Source: Actinomycetes bacterium
GTDB lineage: Bacteria > Actinomycetota > Actinomycetes > Actinomycetales > Microbacteriaceae
Reading direction: 5' to 3'
DNA: 15,071 bases
NCBI GenBank assembly: GCA_023431405.1
Contig: JAEYVZ010000089.1
Span: forward strand, 1-15,071
The notes below the pieces were generated by a model. It saw only the letters and a program-made list of their open reading frames with translations. It had not been told where the DNA came from and searched no databases. Below, piece after piece: positions 1 to 6,342 of the stretch (position 1 is its first letter; every line of letters starts with the position of its first letter). Position numbers and translations under genes: made by a program.

Positions 1-224
1 CCCCCGGATCCATCGCCCCCGCACGGGCGATCGAGAAGCCCCGAGAGCACGACGACCGTCCGCTCTCGGGGCCTCGTCGTCTCTGGGCTCCAATCGTCGT
101 CGATGGCCACCTGCCTGACCGGCTCGAAGCTTGCCTCGCCCATCGTGTCCCAGCCGGTGTCGCGATCAAACATCACGATGACCGAGCCGGGATCGCCGGC
201 ATTGAGCTTGTCGAACACGCTCAT
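1..224 (-). CDS. Unrecognised protein, 5' portion only (runs off the window)
   Basis: A minus-strand reading frame opens at an ATG (222-224) preceded by a good Shine-Dalgarno sequence (AGGAGG, five bases upstream) and stays open to the window edge, about 74 codons. The protein begins MSVFDKLNAGDPGSVIVMFD and continues with acidic and Trp-containing segments (GWDTMGEASFEPVRQVAIDD). I do not recognise the family and see no signal peptide or membrane helix. The last third of the visible frame crosses two strong inverted repeats (12-31 and 38-72) that look more like terminators than coding sequence. The true end may therefore lie close to the edge, although no stop codon is visible in any of the three minus-strand frames downstream of about position 80. 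The N-terminal half is better supported as coding than the C-terminal part. Confidence 0.5.
   Translation of the reverse strand, partial: MSVFDKLNAGDPGSVIVMFDRDTGWDTMGEASFEPVRQVAIDDDWSPETTRPRERTVVVLSGLLDRPCGGDGSG
12..72. terminator. Two consecutive GC-rich stem-loops, terminator-like
   Basis: Two inverted repeats lie side by side. ATCGCCC (12-18) pairs with GGGCGAT (25-31) around a six-base loop, and GCCCCGAGAGC (38-48) pairs perfectly with GCTCTCGGGGC (62-72) around a 13-base loop. On the minus strand the larger stem is followed by TTCTC, a weak pyrimidine tail. Actinobacterial terminators often lack a long U-tract, so this could end the minus-strand gene or a plus-strand gene outside the window. 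Against this, the minus-strand reading frame stays open across both. Confidence 0.4.
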
Positions 225-715
225 GCGCGCCTCCTGTCGAGGGATGTGCGGTACTCCGCAGTGACCCTAGACCGGTGGAATCGCTGGCAGTACCGACCGG
301 CGCCGACGTGCACCCCTCACGCGATCGCCGCGGTCCTTGCAGGCCACCGACCCGAAGGCCCAGCGCCTTCTTGACGAGCCACTCTTCCCTCGCCGCATTT
401 CCGAGAGCGATGGTCTTCCCTACATCGTCGCCTACCAGCAGCGTCTCCTGGCGTCCCCACTTCTTCCTGTGAGCGCCGTGAATTCAGAGTCGGCAGCGTT
501 CGCGGTGACTGTCCCCTAGTTGTCATGGGATGGTAATCGAGGAAGAAGAGCCCGCGATAACGTCGATACCGTAGCCGGTCCGCAGTCATCTGCACGGCAA
601 ATGGAGCGATTCCTTCTGGCCGCTCCGCGTTCAGCGCTCGCCCCTAGCTTCACGAGACTCGCAACCTACGTCTGCTGTGGGAGCGGAGTCATCACGTCAG
701 ACAGTTGAGATAGTG
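225..715. other. Gene-poor stretch with a possible gene remnant (271-519)
   Basis: No convincing intact gene is visible here. On the plus strand one frame is open from 271 to the stop at 517-519, and its middle (about 337-465) has codon choice like a real gene, giving residues such as KAQRLLDEPLFPRRISESDG and LPYIVAYQQRLLASP. It lacks a supported start: only a TTG at 337, with no clear ribosome site. After about 480 the coding signal fades. I do not recognise the family. It is best read as a decayed fragment or a very small protein of unknown role. The rest (520-715) is less GC-rich and should hold the promoter of the secreted-protein gene at 716, but I could not identify a convincing -35/-10 pair. 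Confidence 0.35.
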
Positions 716-1753
716 ATGTTTCACCAACCCGCAAAGCAAGCCGCCGCCTCTTTGCTCGTTGCGACCCTGCTGACCGCCGCGATTCCGCCTGCCAATACGA
801 CCTCAGAGGGTCGAGCAGACGAAGTATCGCAAGCCAAGAGAGCTATCAGTCTCATCCAGTCGGCCACCGACGTCGTGATCGATGGCGCGGATGTGACCGT
901 CGCCAAGAATCAACAGATCGCCGTGGAGACGACGAACGGCACCGACCTTCGATTCCCTGCCACAGCATCCGATCAGATCCACGTCCGACCCAGCGGGGGC
1001 GAGGCTTTCTCCCTCACAATCCCAGGGGATGCTCCAGCGCATGTGGTGTCGATTGGCGGTTCGAGCGCTGTTGTCTACCCCGGCGCCGACGGGTCTTCTT
1101 CGACCGCCATCGCCAACACGCACGGTGCGGTCCAGGTACTGACGACGCTGGCTGACCCGTCGAGTCCGAGTACGTCCAGCTACGAGTTCGCTACACCCGA
1201 GGGCACCGAGCTGCGGCTCGACAGCGACACGGGTGCTGTGGTCGCATTGAACGCGGGGAGGGTCGTGTTCGGCATCGCGCCTCCGTGGGCAGTGGATGCC
1301 GCCGGTACACAGGTGCCCACCCGCTTCGTCGTGAGTGGGACGACCGTGACTCAGGTCATCGAGCACGCGGCCGGCGACTACGTGTACCCGATCGTTGCTG
1401 ACCCAAAAGTCAACAGTTCGATGATCGACAGCTATAAGTGGGTGAAGGGCAGCAAGGGGTACACCATCTCCGTTTCCGTGACACCGTGGATGGGCTGGGT
1501 CACCATCACGGCCGCCGCGGCGGATGGCTGGAGCGAGCTGACTCGGGCCGTAAAGTCGAACAGCGCGACGGAGTACAAGCGTCTGAACACTAAAGCGATG
1601 AGACAGCAGTGGAACTGTCACGCTGCGGGCAAGGCGGTTATCGGCATCGCCGGTTGGCTGGGCATCGACGGCAGACCTACGTGGGATTTGGAGACGTGGC
1701 GCAAGCCCACCGCCAACCCGGCGGATATGGTCGCGAAATTGTGTAACTGGTGA
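716..1753 (+). CDS. Secreted protein, two-part architecture, DUF2599-like C-terminus
   Basis: A 345-residue protein if read from the ATG at 716. An in-frame GTG at 677 would add 13 residues ahead of the signal peptide and is less likely. Residues 1-36 look like a Sec signal: a lysine near the N-terminus, then a hydrophobic core (ASLLVATLLTAAIPP). The next ~190 residues are Ser/Thr/Ala/Gly-rich and predicted to be beta-rich. The segment VYPIVADPKV (223-232) then leads into a distinct C-terminal domain (about 233-345) rich in Trp, with exactly two cysteines in the protein (C301, C343) and the ending PTWDLETWRK...KLCNW. From memory, this ending resembles DUF2599-type domains of actinobacterial secreted proteins, and 'YP-[IV]-x-ADP' linkers precede variable C-terminal domains in that phylum. 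No enzymatic motif is recognised. The TGA overlaps the next gene's ATG, so the two are probably made together. Function is unknown. Confidence 0.75.
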   Translation: MFHQPAKQAAASLLVATLLTAAIPPANTTSEGRADEVSQAKRAISLIQSATDVVIDGADVTVAKNQQIAVETTNGTDLRFPATASDQIHVRPSGGEAFSLTIPGDAPAHVVSIGGSSAVVYPGADGSSSTAIANTHGAVQVLTTLADPSSPSTSSYEFATPEGTELRLDSDTGAVVALNAGRVVFGIAPPWAVDAAGTQVPTRFVVSGTTVTQVIEHAAGDYVYPIVADPKVNSSMIDSYKWVKGSKGYTISVSVTPWMGWVTITAAAADGWSELTRAVKSNSATEYKRLNTKAMRQQWNCHAAGKAVIGIAGWLGIDGRPTWDLETWRKPTANPADMVAKLCNW

Positions 1754-2235
1754 TGAAAATGAACGCACGACTCTCGACAATCGCTGGGGGATTGCTCGCT
1801 GTGCTCGCGATCATCCTGGGAGTCGCCGGGGCTTGCTACGGCAGCACTCTGCCTGATGTCCCCAGCGCCGGCCCGCGCAACTTTGCAAATCCGATCTATT
1901 CGACCCTGATCGCGACGGGGATCGCAGCATGGGTGGCCGCCATTCTGATCCTTCACCGCGCGTGGCGGACGCGCTGGGGAGCGAGTCGCACAGCATGGTG
2001 GGCGGCTGCTGGGCTCATCAGCACACCGCTCACCCTCTGGAGCTCGGTACTTCTCATGAGCGTTGCGCACGGTTGGCTCGTCCTCGTGGCCGGCACACTA
2101 CTGCTCTTCACACCACTCTGCCTTGCCATCGGCGTCGCTGCGTCTGTTGCGCTCATCGTGACGACTCGCCGCAGCTCTGCCCTGGCAACTCAAGCCACCG
2201 AACACCGCGATCCCCCCGCGGCGCCGAATCGCTAG
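1753..2235 (+). CDS. Small integral membrane protein, unknown function
   Basis: Read from the ATG at 1753, which shares one base with the upstream stop (TGATG), this gives 160 residues. A GTG at 1750 adds one residue and cannot be excluded. About four hydrophobic segments are visible: residues ~9-28 (STIAGGLLAVLAIILGVAGA), ~49-68, ~83-105 and ~108-130, followed by a charged cytoplasmic-looking tail (TTRRSSALATQATEHRD...). No family is recognised and there are no transporter or enzyme motifs. The tight coupling to a secreted protein gene suggests a partner role, for example membrane anchoring, processing or protection against the secreted product, but nothing in the sequence proves any of these. 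Codon choice is less GC-biased than in the flagellar genes, as in its upstream partner. Confidence 0.7.
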   Translation: MKMNARLSTIAGGLLAVLAIILGVAGACYGSTLPDVPSAGPRNFANPIYSTLIATGIAAWVAAILILHRAWRTRWGASRTAWWAAAGLISTPLTLWSSVLLMSVAHGWLVLVAGTLLLFTPLCLAIGVAASVALIVTTRRSSALATQATEHRDPPAAPNR

Positions 2236-2260
2236 ATCCCGGACTCGTTCGCATCGAACA

Positions 2261-2294
2261 CAGAGTCTGGCCGGCGCGCCAGCCCGACGCTCTG
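2261..2294 (+). terminator. Possible terminator after the secreted/membrane pair
   Basis: CTGGC (2267-2271) pairs with GCCAG (2278-2282), and an outer CAGAG (2261-2265) pairs with CTCTG (2290-2294) across an asymmetric internal loop. It lies 26 bases after the membrane-protein stop and is followed by a moderately T-rich stretch. Weak but suitably placed. The rest of the 2236-2465 gap shows nothing else I can support. Confidence 0.3.
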
Positions 2295-2465
2295 TCGCGT
2301 TCGTTCAGTTGTCCTCGACCGGAGCACGCACAGCAGTGTTTCGCGACTTCTTCGCGGGCTCGTGCAGCAACGAGGCGCGGACCGAGAGGCGCTGCAGTGC
2401 TCTCAGGCCACCTGGGTGGCTTCTCCGTGCACGACCTCGAGTCAGGGGCGTCGGCGGGGCTCCGT

Positions 2466-3299
2466 TCAGGGAGTGGGGAACTGCGTCCGCAGGAACGCGT
2501 CCCACAGGCGGGTCGGAAGCAGCGCGTGCGCCGTCACGAGGAGTCTCGCCGTGGACCCCACCAGATATCGGGGCCGCGGAGACCGCGCGCGCAGCGCTCG
2601 CTGGATCACCGCGGCGATGTCATCGGCGCTGTCGGTTCCTCGCGACGACCCGTAGGCCCGGGCGTTCACCCCGGCGACGGCAGCGGCGAACCCCGCGTAC
2701 GGTCCGTCGGTGACAGGCGGCGTGGTCGCCTCGGTCACGAACTCGGAGGCGACGGGTCCGGGCTCGATGAGGGAGACACGGATGCCGAAGCCGCGCACCT
2801 CGAAGCGGAGCGCATCGCTCATCGCCTCCACGGCGTACTTGCTCGCATGGTACGCACCGCCTCCCGGGAGGGTCGCCCGCCCGCCCATCGACGACACGTT
2901 CACGATGCGTCCCCACCCGGCCCGGCGCATGCCGGGGAGCACCAGCTGCGTCATCCTCACCGTGCCGAAGACGTTGGTCTCGAACTGGCGGCGCCAGTGG
3001 TCGATCCGCACGGCCTCGACGGGGCCGTACTCGCCGTAGCCGGCATTGTTGACGAGCGCCCCCACCGACCCGAAGGTCTCGTCGATCTCGTCGACGACGG
3101 CCGCGGCAGAGCGCTCGTCGGTCACATCCAGCGCCCGCACGGTGCATCCGGCATCCGCCAGCTCGGCGAGGGAGTCGACGTTGCGGGCCGTCGCCCACAC
3201 GGTGCAGCCGCTCCGCACGAGGCGCAGAGCCGTCGCCCGCCCGATGCCGGTCGAGCATCCGGTGATGAGCACCGGCAGTGCGTGGCGTGTGGTGGTCAT
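2466..3299 (-). CDS. Short-chain dehydrogenase/reductase (SDR) family oxidoreductase
   Basis: A 277-residue classical-type SDR, an NAD(P)-dependent oxidoreductase of the cytoplasm acting on an unknown alcohol or ketone. All family landmarks are visible: the dinucleotide-binding motif TGCSTGIG (13-20), the cofactor-loop arginine in ATARN (36-40), NNAG (84-87), the structural Asn in ETNV (N109), the catalytic Ser in NVSS (S137) and YHASK (Y150, K154), followed by EPGPV after beta-6. The basic residue in ATARN hints at NADP(H) preference. The last ~70 residues form a subfamily-specific tail, longer than the minimal ~250-residue SDR. The start ATG (3297-3299) has an AGGAG ribosome site. It is transcribed away from the flagellar operon; a CATACT -10-like element lies about 37 bases upstream (3336-3341, minus strand). 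Nothing nearby indicates its substrate. Confidence 0.93.
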   Translation of the reverse strand: MTTTRHALPVLITGCSTGIGRATALRLVRSGCTVWATARNVDSLAELADAGCTVRALDVTDERSAAAVVDEIDETFGSVGALVNNAGYGEYGPVEAVRIDHWRRQFETNVFGTVRMTQLVLPGMRRAGWGRIVNVSSMGGRATLPGGGAYHASKYAVEAMSDALRFEVRGFGIRVSLIEPGPVASEFVTEATTPPVTDGPYAGFAAAVAGVNARAYGSSRGTDSADDIAAVIQRALRARSPRPRYLVGSTARLLVTAHALLPTRLWDAFLRTQFPTP

Positions 3300-3378
3300 G
3301 GGGGCTCCTCGGACGCGATGAAGGGTCTCGTGAGAAGTATGTGCCGCGAGGCGGCGCGTTCCCAGCGGGTCGCCTCCC

Positions 3379-3405
3379 TAACGGATGCGCGACGGTGGCC
3401 GACAG
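3379..3405 (+). promoter_or_regulatory. Putative sigma-28 (FliA/WhiG-type) promoter of the flagellar operon
   Basis: TAAC (3379-3382), exactly 15 bases, then GCCGACAG (3398-3405). The sigma-28 consensus is TAAA-N15-GCCGATAA, so the -35 matches 3 of 4 positions and the -10 matches 6 of 8 at the standard spacing. It lies in the intergenic space between the divergent SDR gene and flbD and would give a leader of roughly 80 bases. Not proven; no second promoter of comparable quality was seen in this gap. Confidence 0.5.
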
Positions 3406-3494
3406 TCTCGCAGTGAGCCGCAGACACGATGTCGCAGGCCGGCAGGTGGCGCATGACGCGCACACCCACCACATCGACCAGGGAAGGGGAGATC

Positions 3495-3752
3495 GTGATC
3501 GTTCTCACGCGCTTGAACCGCAGCCGGTTCGCCGTGAACCCCGACCTCATCGAGCGCATCCAGGTGACGCCCGACACGACGCTCGTCATGGTCGACGGCG
3601 CCACGTTCGTCGTGGCCGAGGGGCTCGAGGTCGTCATCGACGCCATCGTCGCCTTCCGTGCCCGCGTGCTGTCGACGGCGCTCAACGGCACGCCCCCGGT
3701 GACGGCACCGGCCGTCGCGTACGGGATCACCCACTCGGAGGAGACGCACTGA
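3495..3752 (+). CDS. flbD: FlbD family flagellar protein
   Basis: Starts at GTG 3495, preceded by GGGGAG at a proper distance, giving 85 residues. A longer reading from 3429 would add 22 residues unlike the family. The N-terminal ~60 residues (MIVLTRLNRSRFAVNPDLIE, then TTLVMVDGATFVVAEGLEVV) match the small FlbD/SwrD family: start MI-x-LTRLN, a conserved NPDLIE and a short beta-rich core. In Bacillus the homologue SwrD is known to increase flagellar motor power through the stators, which fits its place immediately before motA. The C-terminal ~25 residues (from NGTPPVT) are a non-conserved extension. The stop overlaps the motA start by one base (TGATG), so the two are probably translationally coupled. 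It heads the operon; in many Gram-positive bacteria the hook gene flgE precedes it, but not here. Confidence 0.92.
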   Translation: MIVLTRLNRSRFAVNPDLIERIQVTPDTTLVMVDGATFVVAEGLEVVIDAIVAFRARVLSTALNGTPPVTAPAVAYGITHSEETH

Positions 3753-4543
3753 TGCTCATCATCGGCATGCTGCTCGCTTTCGCGGGGCTGTACATCATGA
3801 TCACGCTCGAGGGCGCCCACGTGGAGGCCCTGCTGCTTCCGGCGCCCATGATCCTCGTCTTCGGGGCGACGATCGCGATCGGCCTCGCCGGGGGAACGGT
3901 CCGCGACGCGAAGGAAGCGGTGAAGGCGCTGCCGCGGGCCGTCAAGGGCCTCAAGGGCTCCTCCGACGAGCTCATCCAGAAGGTCGTGGGCTACGCGGAG
4001 AAGGCGCGCGGTGAGGGACTCCTCGCTCTCGAGGATGCCGTGGCCGACGAGAAAGACCCGTTCCTCCGCCAGGCGCTGCAGAACATCGCCGACGGCACGG
4101 ATGCCGATGACCTCCGCGTGCTGATGGAGGATCAGGTCGCCACCACCGCGGCATCCCGTCGCACCGCGGCCCGCTTCTACTCGACGCTCGGCGGCTACGC
4201 CCCGACGGTCGGCATCGTCGGAACCGTGGTCTCGCTCACCCACGTGCTGGAGAAGCTCGACAAGCCCGACACGCTCGGTCCTCTCATCGCGGCGGCGTTC
4301 GTCGCGACCCTGTGGGGCCTGCTGTCGGCGAACTTCATCTGGCTGCCGCTGGGCACCCGGCTGCAGCGCCTTGCAGAGATCGAGATCGACCGGATGACCC
4401 TGCTGACCGAGGGCATGCTCGCGGTGCAGGCGGGCAGCCCGCACCACCTCGTCGAAGAGCGGCTGCGGGCGCTCGCCCCCGACGCGGGCGGCAAGCGCCG
4501 GCGCGACAAGCCTGCGGCCGAACCGGTGGAAGAGCTCGTATGA
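3752..4543 (+). CDS. motA: Flagellar stator protein MotA
   Basis: 263-residue membrane subunit of the stator, which with MotB conducts ions and turns the rotor. Four transmembrane segments are visible: ~1-20, ~30-48, ~146-166 and ~177-200. The large cytoplasmic loop between the second and third carries the charged rotor-contact region with ARGEGLLALE (85-94), the classic R/E motif, and the conserved proline before the third helix is present in GGYAPTVGIVGTVVSL (P151). The length is close to the usual 260-295. The C-terminus ends in a basic then acidic tail (GGKRRRDKPAAEPVEELV). The ATG is coupled to the flbD stop, and the gene overlaps motB by four bases (ATGA at 4540-4543), matching the expected co-assembly. 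I cannot tell proton from sodium specificity by eye. Confidence 0.97.
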   Translation: MLIIGMLLAFAGLYIMITLEGAHVEALLLPAPMILVFGATIAIGLAGGTVRDAKEAVKALPRAVKGLKGSSDELIQKVVGYAEKARGEGLLALEDAVADEKDPFLRQALQNIADGTDADDLRVLMEDQVATTAASRRTAARFYSTLGGYAPTVGIVGTVVSLTHVLEKLDKPDTLGPLIAAAFVATLWGLLSANFIWLPLGTRLQRLAEIEIDRMTLLTEGMLAVQAGSPHHLVEERLRALAPDAGGKRRRDKPAAEPVEELV

Positions 4544-5349
4544 GCGTCGGACGGCGGCGCCGCATCCCGGTCCACTCCGACCACGGACCCGACGAGCGCT
4601 GGATGGCCTCCTACCTCGACATGATCACCGTGCTCATGTGCATGTTCATCGTGATGTTCGCGATGTCGACGGTCGACCAGGAGAAGTTCGAGGCGCTGCG
4701 CGCATCGCTGGCGACCGGCTTCGGGGCGGAGGAGAGCGAGTACGTCGACGTCTCGCAGGGCGTGATCGTTCCCGACGAGCTCGTCGACGAGGACGGCGAG
4801 AACTTCACGGAGCTCACCCCCAACGCCGCCGAGGAGGAGTACGACAGCCTCGCGAGCCTGCGAGCGCGGCTCAAGAAGGCGCTCGATGAGGAGGGCCTGG
4901 GCGGGTCGGCGACCTTCACGATCGACGATCGGGGACTCACGATCGGGCTCATCAGCGCGGAGACCTTCTTCGATCCGAACAGCACGCGCCTGAGCCAGAA
5001 AGCCCGTGACGTGCTCGACGCGACCGGGCGGGTGCTGGCGGCGGACAAGAGGCGCATCTCGGTCGAAGGGCACGCCGACTACCGGCGTCCGTCGGCGCCG
5101 TTCCGCGACAACTGGCAGCTGTCGTCGGCGCGGGCGACGGAGGTGCTGCGCTACCTCGCCTCCGAGGGCGAGGTCCCCGCGAAGCGCATCCGATCCGTGG
5201 GGTACGGGTCGTCGAGGCCGCTCGCCGAGGGATCGAGCGCGGCGGCGCTGGCCAAGAACCGCCGCGTCGACCTCGTCGTCATCTCGGATGCCGACGAGAA
5301 GGTGCGCAAGCAGCTGAAGAGAATGGATGCCGCCGCCGCGAATCGCTGA
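4540..5349 (+). CDS. motB: Flagellar stator protein MotB (OmpA-like peptidoglycan-binding)
   Basis: 269 residues. A short basic N-terminus (GRRRRIPVH) leads to one transmembrane helix (~24-43) containing the ion-binding aspartate in YLDMIT (D27). An acidic periplasmic linker follows (~60-105), which probably includes the plug region. The C-terminal OmpA-like domain (about 125-250) binds the cell wall: ISVEGHAD (173-180), the NWxLSxxRA signature (191-199) and RIRSVGYGSSRP. In this family MotB anchors the stator to peptidoglycan and supplies the ion pathway with MotA. It overlaps motA by four bases. It is followed by a 42-base gap before fliM, one of the few real gaps in the operon, which holds a promoter-like element and a hairpin. 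Confidence 0.97.
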   Translation: MSVGRRRRIPVHSDHGPDERWMASYLDMITVLMCMFIVMFAMSTVDQEKFEALRASLATGFGAEESEYVDVSQGVIVPDELVDEDGENFTELTPNAAEEEYDSLASLRARLKKALDEEGLGGSATFTIDDRGLTIGLISAETFFDPNSTRLSQKARDVLDATGRVLAADKRRISVEGHADYRRPSAPFRDNWQLSSARATEVLRYLASEGEVPAKRIRSVGYGSSRPLAEGSSAAALAKNRRVDLVVISDADEKVRKQLKRMDAAAANR

Positions 5350-5356
5350 CACCTGC

Positions 5357-5383
5357 TTACGGGTGCGCACGACCGACCGATAG
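5357..5383 (+). promoter_or_regulatory. Second sigma-28-like element, just before fliM
   Basis: TTAC (5357-5360), 15 bases, then ACCGATAG (5376-5383). The -10 keeps the CCGATA core of the sigma-28 consensus (6 of 8 positions), while the -35 matches only 2 of 4. Spacing is identical to the element before flbD, and the two share the pattern T-(A/T)-AC-N15-(G/A)CCGA(C/T)AG. If used, transcription would begin at or next to the fliM GTG. Weak alone; the resemblance to the flbD element raises its value. Confidence 0.3.
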
Positions 5384-5395
5384 TCGGGGTCGTGC
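5367..5395 (+). promoter_or_regulatory. Hairpin enclosing the fliM ribosome site and start codon
   Basis: GCACGACCGAC (5367-5377) can pair with 5383-5395 (GTCGG, two looped-out G bases, then TCGTGC), making an 11-base-pair stem with loop CGATA. The 3' arm contains the only ribosome-site-like G-run (5386-5389) and the fliM GTG (5392-5394). There is no U-tract, so it does not look like a terminator. In an mRNA read through from motB it would hide the fliM start unless opened. Confidence 0.45.
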
Positions 5396-6342
5396 ACATC
5401 GACGACAACGCCTCCGCGGACACCGCGCGGGCTGAGCCTGTGCGCTACGACTTCGGGCGGCCGGCGGCACTGTCGCGGGAGCACACGCGGGCGCTGGCGG
5501 GAGCCTTCGACGCCTTCGCCCGCCTGTGGGCGATGCAGCTGACCTCGAAGGCTCGGCTGCGCGCGCACATCTCGGTCGAGAAGGTGACGCTCGAGACGTA
5601 CGACGAGTACGTCTCGACCGTTCCCGCGACGACGACGCTCGTGCTGTGCGCGGCAGAAGACACCGACGACCGCGCGATCATCGAGTTCCCCGTCTCCACC
5701 GCGCTGCTGTGGATCGTGAAGATGCTGGGCGGCGATGCGAACCGTCCGCTCGAGACCCGCGCCCTCACCCCCATCGAGCAGGCGCTGCTGCGCTCGCTCA
5801 TGGACGAGACGCTCGCCCACCTCCGCGGCTCGCTCGGCGGGCTGCTCCCCGACGAGCTGGCCGTCACCGCCGTGCAGTACAACGCCGCCTTCGCGCAGGT
5901 CGTCTCGGCGCAGGATCTCGTCGTCGTCGCACGCTTCTCGATGCGGCTGGCCGACCGCACGGAGGTCGCGAGCATCGCGCTGCCGGCTGCGGTGCTGCTG
6001 GCCCGCCTGAGCGACACGGCTTCGGCCACCCACGCCCTCGCCGACCCGGATGCCGTGCGCCTCCACGTCGAAGAGACGCCCGTCGAGCTGACCCTCCGCC
6101 TCGCAAGCCGCAGCATGCGCCCCGACGAGGTGCTCGACCTGTCGGTCGGCGACGTCATCGCGCTCCCCCACGGCGACGACCGGCCGCTGCATCTGGCCGT
6201 GGGCGATCACATCGTCGCGACGGCGGCGGTCGGCGCGAACGGTGCCCGGCTCGCCTGCGTCGTCACGTCGTCGGAGCTCGCACCCACGCTCGGAGACGAC
6301 TCCCCCGCCCGGGGCTCCCTCATCACCACGGAGGCATCATGA
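5392..6342 (+). CDS. fliM: Flagellar motor switch protein FliM
   Basis: 316 residues from GTG 5392, the only ATG/GTG/TTG start available in frame after the motB stop. FliM forms the middle of the C-ring and links CheY signalling to rotation direction. Visible features: VRYDFGRP (17-24), the typical entry to the middle domain; TYDEYVSTVP (69-78); MLGGDANRPLETRALTPIEQ (111-130), equivalent to the family's GGxG region; and a C-terminal SpoA domain (~222-293, LHVEETPVELTLRLASRSMR...VLDLSVGDVIAL) that pairs with FliN. The N-terminal CheY-binding peptide (family pattern S-Q-x-E-I-D-A-L-L) is not present; the protein starts MHIDDNASADTARAEP. The ribosome site is poor (GGGG) and lies in a hairpin. 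It overlaps fliN by four bases. Confidence 0.94.
   Translation: MHIDDNASADTARAEPVRYDFGRPAALSREHTRALAGAFDAFARLWAMQLTSKARLRAHISVEKVTLETYDEYVSTVPATTTLVLCAAEDTDDRAIIEFPVSTALLWIVKMLGGDANRPLETRALTPIEQALLRSLMDETLAHLRGSLGGLLPDELAVTAVQYNAAFAQVVSAQDLVVVARFSMRLADRTEVASIALPAAVLLARLSDTASATHALADPDAVRLHVEETPVELTLRLASRSMRPDEVLDLSVGDVIALPHGDDRPLHLAVGDHIVATAAVGANGARLACVVTSSELAPTLGDDSPARGSLITTEAS

Noticed and set aside
2405..2422. Inverted repeat AGGCCACCTGGGTGGCTT as a terminator
   Set aside because: The loop would be only two to four bases and the stem short; too weak to list.
2305..2505. Small minus-strand open frame overlapping the SDR 3' end
   Set aside because: No ribosome site or family match, and it overlaps the SDR C-terminus in another frame.
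1929..3416. A plus-strand open frame of nearly 500 codons across the membrane-protein and SDR genes
   Set aside because: It overlaps two well-supported genes in other frames and has random, arginine-rich composition.
3480..3491. AGGGA next to the flbD ribosome site as a CsrA-binding site
   Set aside because: The match is just a purine-rich Shine-Dalgarno region and is not presented in a hairpin loop.
4195..6210. A very long open frame on the minus strand opposite motA-fliM
   Set aside because: It is the antisense of well-supported flagellar genes; the residues are dominated by R/H/G/A composition typical of mirrored high-GC codons, with no family motif.
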